Source: a virus
DNA: 25,861 bases
Strand: one strand, 5' to 3'
IMG/VR virus record: IMGVR_UViG_3300035212_002106
Location: 1-25,861 of that record
Each line of letters opens with the position of its first letter. Within the stretch, counting starts at the first letter, position 1. The notes beneath the pieces are model-generated. The model was not told the DNA's origin. It did not search any database and saw nothing but the letters and a program-made list of their open reading frames with translations. A program made the position numbers and the translations under genes. Shown here piece after piece: positions 1-7,193 of this stretch.

Positions 1-267
1 AAAGAAAAATATAATAAAGCAGTTGATTTAAGATATTCTCTTAATAACTTTTATTGTGAAATGCAGGAACTTTTACACGCTACAAATCATTTAAATAAAG
101 TTAAAACTAAAAAAGAATTTGGAAAAGTGCATAAAGAATATTTTGACTATTTGATGGACTTTACAAACAATATTAAAGCTCAAATTGATATAAATAAAAG
201 CGAAAGTATAAGTCAAGTTTCAGTTGATGATTATTTTAAAGATTTAAAAACACAATTACAAAATTAA
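1..267 (+). CDS. Hypothetical protein, 5'-truncated by the window edge
   Basis: The frame is open from base 1, so the gene starts outside the window; the first internal ATG (61) is preceded by 20 in-frame codons and has no ribosome binding site, so I do not take it as the start. The visible 88 residues are hydrophilic, rich in Lys, Asn and Asp, with no membrane segment, and look largely helical. No family is recognised. The next gene starts 13 bases after its stop, so the two are probably cotranscribed. Confidence 0.6.
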   Translation, partial: KEKYNKAVDLRYSLNNFYCEMQELLHATNHLNKVKTKKEFGKVHKEYFDYLMDFTNNIKAQIDINKSESISQVSVDDYFKDLKTQLQN

Positions 268-280
268 AAAGGAGATTTAG

Positions 281-631
281 TTGGATAAAATTAGTTATTC
301 TGAAATTAAAGAAATATTAAATTCTAGATTGGAAAATTCAGAAAAAGTAAATTTAATTTATAAAGTTCTTATTGAAGTAGAAACTGAAGAACTTTTCTCA
401 TTCCAAAAAACAATGTCGGACAAAGAAGAAAAAGAATTAAAATCAGAAGTAGAAAAATTTATAAAAAGAAAATATAAAAATTTAAGAGATTTTTGTAAAG
501 TAAAAAGATTTGACGATAATGATGAATTAGACGCTTTTAAAAAACATTTAAATATTTTTATTGAAAATAGTACAGACGCCGAACTTATAGAATATTTAAA
601 AGCAAAAGCAAATAAGGATATGTATATCTAA
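281..631 (+). CDS. Hypothetical charged helical protein, TTG start
   Basis: This is a 116-aa, Lys/Glu-rich soluble protein of unknown function. The start is TTG, chosen because AAAGGAGA lies just upstream at good spacing and no in-frame ATG fits better. Its C-terminal part (about residues 90-108) has an N-S-T-D-A-E-L stretch that resembles N-S-T-D-E-E-I in the 72-aa protein at 723-941, so the two may be distantly related or share a small motif; that is an eye comparison only. No catalytic motif or membrane segment is seen. Confidence 0.6.
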   Translation: MDKISYSEIKEILNSRLENSEKVNLIYKVLIEVETEELFSFQKTMSDKEEKELKSEVEKFIKRKYKNLRDFCKVKRFDDNDELDAFKKHLNIFIENSTDAELIEYLKAKANKDMYI

Positions 632-652
632 TTTGTAAAATTTACGGTTATT

Positions 653-681
653 TTGATTTAAAAAATATGTTTTAGTATTAT
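653..681 (+). promoter_or_regulatory. Sigma70-type promoter for the 723-2484 gene group
   Basis: TTGATT (653-658), a 17-base spacer and TATTAT (676-681) match the housekeeping consensus well. The expected transcript start is near 688, about 35 bases before the ATG at 723. The site lies in the 91-base gap between two same-strand genes, where a new transcript would begin. Confidence 0.5.
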
Positions 682-722
682 TTATCATGACAAAATAAAA
701 AGAAAGATTACAGGAGGTTTAA

Positions 723-941
723 ATGATAACTGAATTAGATTATAAAAAGATAAATATATTAAAAAAAATAATTCTATGTCGAAGTACAAAAAGTGATTTA
801 GTTAATAATATAATTGCACATTATGTTGATAATTCAACAGATGAAGAAATTAAAAGTTTTATTGATAATTTAGAAATAGGACTTAATAAAAAAATTGAAG
901 AAATAGCAACTGGAATTTTTGGAGGTGAAGATGTTAATTAA
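723..941 (+). CDS. Small hypothetical protein (72 aa)
   Basis: The ATG follows a near-perfect ribosome binding site (AGGAGG, 6 bases upstream), so strong translation is expected. The product is a small soluble helical protein without a recognised domain. Residues 34-45 (V-D-N-S-T-D-E-E-I) resemble part of the protein at 281-631. It is the first gene after the promoter at 653-681. Its last codons, which read Gly-Gly-Glu-Asp, double as the ribosome binding site of the overlapping membrane gene at 931, so the two are probably translationally coupled. Confidence 0.6.
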   Translation: MITELDYKKINILKKIILCRSTKSDLVNNIIAHYVDNSTDEEIKSFIDNLEIGLNKKIEEIATGIFGGEDVN

Positions 942-1176
942 AATTATTTTATATTTATTATCAATTACAATTTTTCCCTTACTTCTGTGGTTAATTTCTA
1001 TTTTTTTCTTTTCTATTTTATTTGCAATTATTAATAAAAATTATAAAATGATGAATAAAGAAAAAGAGGATAAATATTTTTTAGGAGTTACAAATATAGT
1101 AAATTCTTATTTTAAAAAAATATATCCGTATTTGGTTATAGTAGTATTGATTTTTGCAATTTTAGGTATTTTATAG
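931..1176 (+). CDS. Small membrane protein, two TM segments
   Basis: The product is 81 aa. I choose ATG 931 over the in-frame TTG at 919, because the TTG lies inside the ribosome binding site GGAGGTGAAG that serves this ATG. Residues 2-32 are almost entirely hydrophobic and residues 64-81 form a second membrane segment; between them lies a Lys/Asn-rich loop. It overlaps the end of the 723-941 gene by 11 bases. Holin, antiholin or exclusion roles are possible, but nothing in the sequence decides between them. Confidence 0.55.
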   Translation: MLIKIILYLLSITIFPLLLWLISIFFFSILFAIINKNYKMMNKEKEDKYFLGVTNIVNSYFKKIYPYLVIVVLIFAILGIL

Positions 1177-1217
1177 AATTTAAAAAGAATAATATAAATT
1201 AAAAGGAGATTAAAAAC

Positions 1218-1259
1218 ATGGAAATTTCAATTTCGATTACAGGATTAAACAATGAATAG
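1218..1259 (+). CDS. Putative 13-aa leader peptide (MEISISITGLNNE)
   Basis: An AAAAGGAGAT ribosome binding site sits 7 bases before ATG 1218, giving a 13-codon frame that ends in TAG at 1257-1259. That stop overlaps the ATG of the next gene (1252) by eight bases, the arrangement used for translational coupling. Either it is a real mini-gene or the remnant of a longer gene. The peptide's I-T-G-L pattern resembles the N-terminal ends of many phage proteins, which slightly favours a remnant. Confidence 0.4.
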   Translation: MEISISITGLNNE

Positions 1260-1470
1260 CATAAAATTAATGTTTTATATATCTTTATCAGTCTTATTTA
1301 TTACAGTTTTATTAAGTATTTTAACTCAATTTATTCCAAATTATAATATAGATTTATCTTTATTAAAAGATTTTTTACACTTTATGAAATATGTAAATGC
1401 AATACTTTTAGGATATATATTAGCAGAACCAATTTGTAAATTTATTAAAAATTGTTATGAAAGTTACTAA
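1252..1470 (+). CDS. Small membrane protein, two TM segments
   Basis: This 72-aa product has a long hydrophobic N-terminal segment (residues 5-27) and a second one (about 47-66), separated by a short polar loop. The start ATG overlaps the stop of the 13-codon frame upstream. A weak AGGA lies 7 bases before it, so initiation probably depends partly on ribosomes finishing the leader. It is the second of four consecutive mini membrane proteins. No family is recognised. Confidence 0.5.
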   Translation: MNSIKLMFYISLSVLFITVLLSILTQFIPNYNIDLSLLKDFLHFMKYVNAILLGYILAEPICKFIKNCYESY

Positions 1471-1486
1471 AAAATAAGGGGGAAAA

Positions 1487-1663
1487 ATGAATAAATTTCT
1501 ATTAGATATTTTAATTAAAACTATTTTAGGATTAATAATAATTTTTATTAATTCTACATTGAAAAAAAAAATAAATATGGTTTATATTATATTAATTTAT
1601 ATTATAATTACTATTGCATATGATTTAAAAGTTTGGCATATGATTGGAGCATTAATTAAATGA
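1487..1663 (+). CDS. Tiny membrane protein, 58 aa
   Basis: AAGGGGG five bases before ATG 1487 is a strong ribosome binding site. The frame reads MNKFLLDILIKTILGLIIIF at the N-terminus, then a short K-K-K loop and a second hydrophobic stretch (about residues 31-44). It ends in TGA overlapping the next ATG (ATGA at 1660-1663), so the downstream gene is coupled to it. Function unknown; topology with two short TM helices is the only clear property. Confidence 0.5.
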   Translation: MNKFLLDILIKTILGLIIIFINSTLKKKINMVYIILIYIIITIAYDLKVWHMIGALIK

Positions 1664-1812
1664 TTTATAAACTTCAAAATATATTATACTTTATTTTAAA
1701 TTTAATATACTTTTTAACAAGTTTTTATGTGTTTTTAAATTGGTCGTGGAATTTTAAAATATTTGCAGTTGTTTTGTTAATATTGTGGGTTTGGAGTTTA
1801 AAGGAGGATTAA
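1660..1812 (+). CDS. Tiny membrane protein, 50 aa
   Basis: The start ATG shares bases with the TGA of the preceding gene, a classic reinitiation overlap. Two hydrophobic stretches (about residues 7-25 and 30-45) contain Trp residues placed as at membrane interfaces. The stop TAA lies next to the AAGGAGG ribosome binding site of the gene at 1813, so the run 1487-1663-1812-2484 reads as one coupled operon. No homologue is recognised. Confidence 0.45.
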   Translation: MIYKLQNILYFILNLIYFLTSFYVFLNWSWNFKIFAVVLLILWVWSLKED

Positions 1813-2484
<672 letters not shown>

Positions 2485-2507
2485 AAAATAAACTAAAAGG
2501 AGTTAAT

Positions 2508-3137
2508 ATGATAATTTTAACAGGGATGGTTGGACTAGGTAAAACTAGTTTAACTGAATTAATTTCAAAAGAATTAAATTTAAAAGCTTTTTATGAAGAT
2601 ATTGATAATAATAAATATTTAAAAAATTATAATAGTAAAGATGTTTTTAATAATTATAATAGTCAACATTTTATTTTAGAAAATAGATTTAATAACATTT
2701 TAGAAGCTAGTAAATATGAAAATTCTATAGTTGATGGAAGTCTTGAAGAAATCTTATTATTTACTAATTTACAATTTGATATGAATAAAATTAATTTTCA
2801 CGATAAAGAAGCTTTATTAGTCGACTATAATATAAGAATTGAGCAACTTCAAGAAAAAATAAAAAGTAAAGAAATTTTAATTATTTATTTAAAAGCAAAT
2901 TTTAGTAAAGTTCGTGAAGGAATAAGAAAAAGAAATAGAATTTTTGAACAATCAAGAGAATTAGAAAGTTATTATTATGAAATTTGGGAAAATTATGATA
3001 AATTTGTAGAAAAAGAATTTAATAAAAAGAATTATGAAGTTTTAACTATTAATGTTGACAATAAAGATTTTATTAAAAACAGGAGAGATTTTACAAAAAT
3101 TTTAGATGATATAAATACTTTTATTAAAATCAAATAA
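2508..3137 (+). CDS. Deoxynucleoside kinase
   Basis: This enzyme family uses ATP to phosphorylate deoxynucleosides to 5'-monophosphates in the cytoplasm, feeding phage DNA synthesis by salvage. The 209-aa length is normal. Visible signatures are a P-loop GMVGLGKT (6-13), a Y-E-D motif at 29-31, the substrate-site Q-x-x-x-L-x-x-R pattern at 53-60, V-D-G-S at 75-78 in place of the usual D-R-S, and an Arg-rich lid, R-x-x-x-R-x-R-x-R (136-144). The Gly in D-G-S is a departure at a conserved Arg, so substrate specificity is unclear. The start has AAAGGAG upstream. A thymidylate kinase-like role is the alternative, but the motif order fits dNK better. Confidence 0.75.
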   Translation: MIILTGMVGLGKTSLTELISKELNLKAFYEDIDNNKYLKNYNSKDVFNNYNSQHFILENRFNNILEASKYENSIVDGSLEEILLFTNLQFDMNKINFHDKEALLVDYNIRIEQLQEKIKSKEILIIYLKANFSKVREGIRKRNRIFEQSRELESYYYEIWENYDKFVEKEFNKKNYEVLTINVDNKDFIKNRRDFTKILDDINTFIKIK

Positions 3138-3165
3138 ATGTTATAAAAAAAGAAAAGAGGATATT

Positions 3166-3540
3166 ATGGAAAAAAGAAATGTAAATATAACAAGTCATGA
3201 AGATTTAAAACAAAAAGTATCAGATGTTGAAGTGTACGGAGACCCTGAAAATTGGATATTAATTAGTAAAATTAGTTCTGAAAAACAAGGATTTATGAAA
3301 ACTACAAAAGTTATGAATAAAAAAAATTCTAAAGGTAAGTATATAGGGCATGTATTACAAATGGAAACTTACGAGACAAATATACAGTTAAAAGAAGTAC
3401 CTTATAAAGAGGAAAAAACTCTTTATATAAAAGAAAGTCTTAAATCAATTTCTCAATCTTCAGTTGTTGATAATAATAGTTATTATGATATTAATACTAA
3501 AACATTTGAACTTATTTCTTTTCAGTTGGAAAATAATTAA
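3166..3540 (+). CDS. Hypothetical protein (124 aa)
   Basis: The ATG is preceded by AAGAGGA. The protein is soluble, with a W-I-L-I-S-K-I core at about residues 27-33 followed by beta-rich sequence and a polar C-terminus. I have no firm family assignment. It is the last + strand gene before the convergent terminators. The stretch after its stop and the stretch after the kinase stop share about 15 bases ending in GTTATAA, which may be promoter-like or simply A+T-rich sequence. Confidence 0.6.
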   Translation: MEKRNVNITSHEDLKQKVSDVEVYGDPENWILISKISSEKQGFMKTTKVMNKKNSKGKYIGHVLQMETYETNIQLKEVPYKEEKTLYIKESLKSISQSSVVDNNSYYDINTKTFELISFQLENN

Positions 3541-3570
3541 ATAAATGTTATAATTATAAGTGAATAAAAT

Positions 3571-3596
3571 AAATAGTTTTTAATATACTATTTTTT
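3571..3596 (+). terminator. Weak intrinsic terminator, + strand
   Basis: A 7-bp stem (AAATAGT 3571-3577 with ACTATTT 3587-3593) with a 9-base loop runs into a T tract. It lies just after the last + strand gene. The stem is all A/T except one pair, so it is weaker than the next hairpin. Confidence 0.45.
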
Positions 3597-3633
3597 CAAA
3601 TTTATTATTACCTCCGTGTTATATATTTATTTT

Positions 3634-3660
3634 AAACTCCCCTAAAAAGGAGTTTTTTTT
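3634..3660 (+). terminator. Intrinsic terminator, + strand
   Basis: AAACTCC (3634-3640) pairs with GGAGTTT (3649-3655), followed by an unbroken T run to 3660. This is a standard rho-independent terminator for the + strand early genes. Confidence 0.8.
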
Positions 3661-3661
3661 G

Positions 3662-3675
3662 TTCCAATATTGGAA
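3662..3675. repeat. Perfect 14-bp palindrome TTCCAATATTGGAA
   Basis: A perfect palindrome lies in the convergent intergenic region directly after the + strand terminator. TTGGAATA occurs again at about 3703-3710 and AATATTCC at about 3756-3763, which are partial copies. It could be a protein-binding site, but no promoter is apparent beside it. Confidence 0.4.
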
Positions 3676-3709
3676 TTCTAGCTTCGGCGTTTTTACTAGG
3701 TTTTGGAAT

Positions 3710-3740
3710 AAAAAAAGATTAGTAGAATTTTCTACTAACC
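3710..3740 (-). terminator. Intrinsic terminator, - strand, end of the accessory module
   Basis: TTAGTAGAA (3719-3727) and TTCTACTAA (3730-3738) form a perfect stem, followed on the - strand by TC and a run of T. It sits just after the stop of the last - strand gene (3748) and closes the 9535-3748 transcript. Together with 3634-3660 it insulates two converging operons. Confidence 0.8.
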
Positions 3741-3747
3741 TAAAACT

Positions 3748-3918
3748 TCAAATTCTAATATTCCAGTGGGAAAGTAAGGCGACAAGCCCTAAAACCCATA
3801 GAATTTTTTGAACAGTTTTCTTTTTAAAGCCCCAAATTTTCAAGCTATTAGTTGAAATGTAGGTCGCTAAAATTGTTGCAACCGTGCCTAAAATTGATAA
3901 AAATTGTTTAAAGTCCAT
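3748..3918 (-). CDS. Small membrane protein, 56 aa, last gene of the - strand
   Basis: The frame begins MDFKQFLSILGTVATILATY and has a first hydrophobic segment at about residues 6-22 and a second at about 39-51, with a K-K-K turn between: a two-TM hairpin. No normal ribosome binding site precedes the ATG; instead the pentanucleotide repeat TTAAG lies directly before it, and the upstream gene stops within that repeat. Translation probably depends on coupling to that gene. A holin-like or anchoring role is possible; no homology is claimed. Confidence 0.5.
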   Translation of the reverse strand: MDFKQFLSILGTVATILATYISTNSLKIWGFKKKTVQKILWVLGLVALLSHWNIRI

Positions 3919-3945
3919 TAACTTAACTTAACTTAACTTAACTTA
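3918..3945. repeat. Pentanucleotide tandem repeat (TTAAC, 5.6 copies)
   Basis: Five perfect TTAAC units (3918-3942) plus TTA run from the stop codon of the gene at 3933-4475 to the ATG of the 56-aa gene. On the - strand the unit is GTTAA and supplies both the stop and the base before the ATG. Copy-number change would alter the stop-to-start distance. Confidence 0.9.
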
Positions 3946-4475
3946 GTGATGACTAAATTTGCACTGACTGGATTACTACCACCTGCGAGAGCTGTGATAG
4001 TTAAAGGTGTTAGATTAAAAATAGAATTTTTAACGGATAAAATTGACCCTGGAATATCAACTTCTATTAAAGTTAATTCGGTTAATTGAGAACTACCTGT
4101 AGCACGACCCACTACGGTCGATGCTATTTCGACAGTATTTAAAGTTAAAACGAGTTGTGCCCCTTGGGTTAGGCTGACTTGAAAAAACACTTGGTAAACT
4201 CCAACATCATTTAAAGAAAAAGAGTTTGAGGTTAATCTTGTTATAGAACTACCACCAATTACCCCATCCTGTGGAAAGTCAACATTGCCCCCTACTGGAA
4301 TTGGAGCAGGGTTATCGTTTGGCATAAGTGCATAAAAATTAGCAAAACTATTAAGAACTGGAGGAATTGGAGGAATTGGAGCAGGTATTTGTGCTTGTGA
4401 TGGATAATAGAAAAAATCATTATCGAAGTCTTCTGAAAAATCATTTTTATAGTTTATATATATATCTTTTCCCAT
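3933..4475 (-). CDS. BclA C-terminal-like (TNF/C1q jelly roll) protein
   Basis: The product is 180 aa. Residues 1-40 form a variable acidic/aromatic and Pro-rich leader (P-A-P-I-P-P-I-P-P). From about 45 to 180 the pattern matches the trimerising C-terminal domain of the Bacillus exosporium protein BclA: a start N-F-Y-A-L, V-G-G-N-V-D-F, S-F-S-L-N-D-V-G-V-Y-Q-V-F-F, L-T-L-N-T-V, and an end in S-A-N-L-V-I-T-K-L. No signal peptide is present, so export would need lysis or assembly into the virion. It is the distal member of four such genes. The family assignment is from motif memory, not a search. GGAGG precedes the ATG. Confidence 0.65.
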   Translation of the reverse strand: MGKDIYINYKNDFSEDFDNDFFYYPSQAQIPAPIPPIPPVLNSFANFYALMPNDNPAPIPVGGNVDFPQDGVIGGSSITRLTSNSFSLNDVGVYQVFFQVSLTQGAQLVLTLNTVEIASTVVGRATGSSQLTELTLIEVDIPGSILSVKNSIFNLTPLTITALAGGSNPVSANLVITKLS

Positions 4476-4501
4476 TTTTTAACCTCCATTTTTAAAAATA
4501 A

Positions 4502-6040
4502 TTACAAAGTTGTTATATTTAAACTTGCTGAACCCTCACCAAATAGACCTACTGAACTTTCTATTGAAGCATTAAAAATCGTTATTTTATCTCCAGCAAT
4601 TGCTCGGAAATTTGTTTGTAAACTTGTTTCTCCAACTATTCCAGAAGGAATATATTTAACACCGTTCGAAACAGTTACAAGATTATTTTGTATTTGAATT
4701 GTTAAAGGTCCTGTGGAAATCGTTGTAAAAGAAAAATCTATAGAAATATCACAATCGTCTAAAACTGATATAAAAGTTGAACCAGCGACATATTCAAGTT
4801 GCGTAGCAGTGTTTGTGCTGTTAATTGTGTCAAAAGTAAAGAAGTCTAAAGGTAAAACTGTTAATCCAGCATCGCTATCATTTTGAGCGATATTGAATTG
4901 TCTATTAACTACAGTTTGAGCATTTTGTAGAGCAATAGTTTCATTTAAAAAATTAAATTGATTTGAAGTTGAAGAAACAGTTTCACTTACAAAAATTGAC
5001 TGTGCTATGAATTTAACACCAGAAGGTAGTGCACCTGAATTTGTATTAATAGAAATAGCTATTATTTTTTCAGCTCCATTTAGCGTACCCTTTGAACCAC
5101 CACCTCCAACAACGCTTGGACTTAATGCTACTGCATAATTAGTATGATTAGTAACAATTGGAGCTAATGTGTTTACTTTAGGAACTTGAGCAATAATATT
5201 AATATTAGCACCTAAAAAATTTCCTGCTAAATCTTTTGAAGTAACAACTTGTGTTGCAATTTGTGCTGAATATTGAACTGATGGGTCATATTGAAATCTT
5301 GATTGATACCAAGAACCACCTTTATTAGCAGGATTTTGTCCGCCTGAACCAATCTCGGTATATATATTTATATACGGCAAACTTACAACATTAAATATTT
5401 TTAGTGTTGCATAGAAATTGTCTAAATCATTCACAGTTAAAGGTGTGCCGTTTGGAGACATTGGAGTTGGCATATACCAATTGATGTGATTTCCTGCTAC
5501 AGTGTTTGTAAAATACCATCCATCATAGCCTTGTTGTGCAACTTGGTTTGGGACTGGAGTGTAAGGTTGAACAGCTACAGAATTTGGAACACTATCAGCA
5601 ATGACTGGTGCTTGAGGTTGTAAAACCGTTATATTTGAATAAGGAGAGATAGAAGTACTTAATTCCTTCACAAGTGTCAACTGAACTCCAGCATCTAATG
5701 AAATTTCACGGACTGGCATACTTGCATTATTTTTAATATTTACAATCGTTCCAATTCGAGTTATATCTAATATAACTTGAGTACTTGAATCGATAACAGT
5801 TGAGCTTGCAACGGAATAAATCGGACTAACTCCGTCGTTTAGCCAAACCGACATTCCTTGCTCTAAGTTAGTAACATTTAAAGTATAAATACCTACTTCA
5901 TTTATTATTATGTCCGACGATGGAGGGGTGAAAGATATATTGCCATTTATTTTTGCATAGTCAAAAATTAAATTAGAACCAGTGGGTGTTTTTGAAAAAA
6001 ATAAAGTAGATATAAAAGCTGAAGTTACTTTATAAGCCAT
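4502..6040 (-). CDS. Large multidomain beta protein with two BclA-like jelly rolls
   Basis: At 512 aa this is the largest protein of the module. Residues 1-130 look like one TNF/C1q-type jelly roll (I-I-I-N-E-V-G-I-Y-T-L-N-V). Residues about 140-375 are a distinct beta-rich domain with aromatic signatures G-W-Y-F-T-N, I-N-W-Y-M and G-G-S-W-Y-Q-S. Residues 380-512 form a second jelly roll that opens with F-N-I-A-Q-N, a motif shared with the 6078-6578 product. No signal peptide or TM segment is seen. It may be a fibre, decoration or carbohydrate-binding protein. A strong AGGAGGA precedes the ATG. The middle domain reminds me of proteins in large algal viruses, but I cannot verify that here. Confidence 0.6.
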   Translation of the reverse strand: MAYKVTSAFISTLFFSKTPTGSNLIFDYAKINGNISFTPPSSDIIINEVGIYTLNVTNLEQGMSVWLNDGVSPIYSVASSTVIDSSTQVILDITRIGTIVNIKNNASMPVREISLDAGVQLTLVKELSTSISPYSNITVLQPQAPVIADSVPNSVAVQPYTPVPNQVAQQGYDGWYFTNTVAGNHINWYMPTPMSPNGTPLTVNDLDNFYATLKIFNVVSLPYINIYTEIGSGGQNPANKGGSWYQSRFQYDPSVQYSAQIATQVVTSKDLAGNFLGANINIIAQVPKVNTLAPIVTNHTNYAVALSPSVVGGGGSKGTLNGAEKIIAISINTNSGALPSGVKFIAQSIFVSETVSSTSNQFNFLNETIALQNAQTVVNRQFNIAQNDSDAGLTVLPLDFFTFDTINSTNTATQLEYVAGSTFISVLDDCDISIDFSFTTISTGPLTIQIQNNLVTVSNGVKYIPSGIVGETSLQTNFRAIAGDKITIFNASIESSVGLFGEGSASLNITTL

Positions 6041-6077
6041 AATCTTATTCCTCCTAAAATTATATTAAAATTACTAT

Positions 6078-6578
6078 CTATATTAAAATACTAAAAATAC
6101 TTACACTAGCCGAATTTTTGCCTGTAAGTGCAATGTCACCATCGCTATTATTTTTAATTTGAATTTGCGAACCTGCACTACATAAAACATTGCATGATAA
6201 AGTAATTTGTGCATTGCTTGAGGTTAAAGAATTAATCTCATTATTTGCAAAATTTAATCCATTTTTTAAAATCGTAATTGTAAACCCAAACGATGTTATA
6301 GAATTTACACTAAAAATTATATTTAAAAACATATCTTTTTGTATAGTTATAAAATCATTACTAAAGATATAATTTATATTTTTTGTATTTGTTTCGCCTA
6401 AACTATCAAAAGTGAAAAAAGAATTATCAACTATTACTTTATTTGAATTTTGAGCTATATTGAATAAACCTATATTAGATTTATTAACATTATTATTAAT
6501 ATTATTTAAATAATTATAATTAAATTCTTTTTCTTCGTTTTCACAATAAGCATTTTGTATAATTATATTCCTTTTCAT
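6078..6578 (-). CDS. BclA-like single-domain protein
   Basis: The 166-aa product has a polar Asn-rich leader (1-35) followed by a jelly-roll-like domain that starts G-L-F-N-I-A-Q-N and ends in N-S-A-S-V-S-I-F-S-I-L. It aligns by eye with the last 130 residues of the 512-aa neighbour (F-F-T-F-D in both; I-Q-I-K-N-N here, I-Q-I-Q-N-N there), so the two are paralogues. It follows an intra-operon terminator, so it should be made in smaller amounts than the genes before it. The ribosome binding site is AAAGG. Confidence 0.6.
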   Translation of the reverse strand: MKRNIIIQNAYCENEEKEFNYNYLNNINNNVNKSNIGLFNIAQNSNKVIVDNSFFTFDSLGETNTKNINYIFSNDFITIQKDMFLNIIFSVNSITSFGFTITILKNGLNFANNEINSLTSSNAQITLSCNVLCSAGSQIQIKNNSDGDIALTGKNSASVSIFSILI

Positions 6579-6596
6579 ATTTTAACCTTTAATTAA

Positions 6597-6621
6597 ATAA
6601 AAGGACTTGATAGTCCTTTTA
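6597..6621 (-). terminator. Intra-operon hairpin/terminator
   Basis: AAAAGGACT (6599-6607) and AGTCCTTTT (6612-6620) form a perfect 9-bp stem with a 4-base loop. On the - strand the stem runs into TTTTATTT. It lies directly after the stop of the 6625-7173 gene and before the next start, with no promoter obvious in the short gap, so it probably lowers expression of the three downstream genes rather than ending the transcript entirely. Confidence 0.7.
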
Positions 6622-6624
6622 TTA

Positions 6625-7173
6625 TTAATTTGATTTTTGAATAGTTATTGTTGCATTAGGTGTTCCTAGTAGAAGTGCTGGTAATGTTATTGTAGAAGGA
6701 GTAAGATTTAAGATAGTAATTTGTTCTTCAGCTTGAAGTCTAGTAGTGTAATTAATATTAGCTGAAACCGAACCAATACCAGCAATTACTTTACTTGCTT
6801 CTTGAACTACTCCGTTTATAGCTACTGCAAAAGTTTGAATTCCTAAAGAAATTGGGAAATTAGCCGTAAATTCTATGCTATATATTCCAGTTAATCTAGG
6901 AACAAAAATACCTACCGTGTTAATATCACTACCAGCCATTGGCAATGTTTTAATTATAGATTTTATTCTGCCTCTGTTATTAAAAGTTTGATTTGGTTCA
7001 GTTTGGTTGCTAAACTTTACAAGTGCATTTTGTGCTATATCTTGTGCTGTAATATTAATAGCTTTATATAAATTGTCTATTATATGACAATCTTTTTTAT
7101 CATCAGCAAAATTAATAGCTATGTCTCCACTTCCACTAAAATTGTTGTTTGAAAATAATGCTGGACTAATCAT
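6625..7173 (-). CDS. BclA-like protein with INFADD motif
   Basis: The product is 182 aa. Residues 1-45 form a leader holding D-I-A-I-N-F-A-D-D (17-25), also found in the small protein encoded just upstream. Residues about 45-182 are jelly-roll-like: V-G-I-F-V-P-R-L-T-G-I-Y-S-I-E-F-T-A, then V-A-I-N-G-V-V-Q-E-A, then an end in N-A-T-I-T-I-Q-K. This pattern fits the BclA C-terminal family. AAAAGGAGG precedes the ATG and a hairpin follows the stop. A leader peptide shared by different proteins suggests a docking site on a common partner, which is an inference. Confidence 0.6.
   Translation of the reverse strand: MISPALFSNNNFSGSGDIAINFADDKKDCHIIDNLYKAINITAQDIAQNALVKFSNQTEPNQTFNNRGRIKSIIKTLPMAGSDINTVGIFVPRLTGIYSIEFTANFPISLGIQTFAVAINGVVQEASKVIAGIGSVSANINYTTRLQAEEQITILNLTPSTITLPALLLGTPNATITIQKSN
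7098..7122. repeat. 25-base direct repeat, copy 1 (encodes IAINFADD)
   Basis: These 25 bases are identical to 7256-7280, including synonymous positions. On the - strand they encode I-A-I-N-F-A-D-D near the N-terminus of the 6625-7173 protein. Confidence 0.9.
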
Positions 7174-7193
7174 TTTATACCTCCTTTTTTATT

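Noticed and set aside
3541-3747. Additional small gene in the convergent intergenic region
   Set aside because: Only terminator hairpins and a palindrome are present; no frame has a start with a ribosome binding site.
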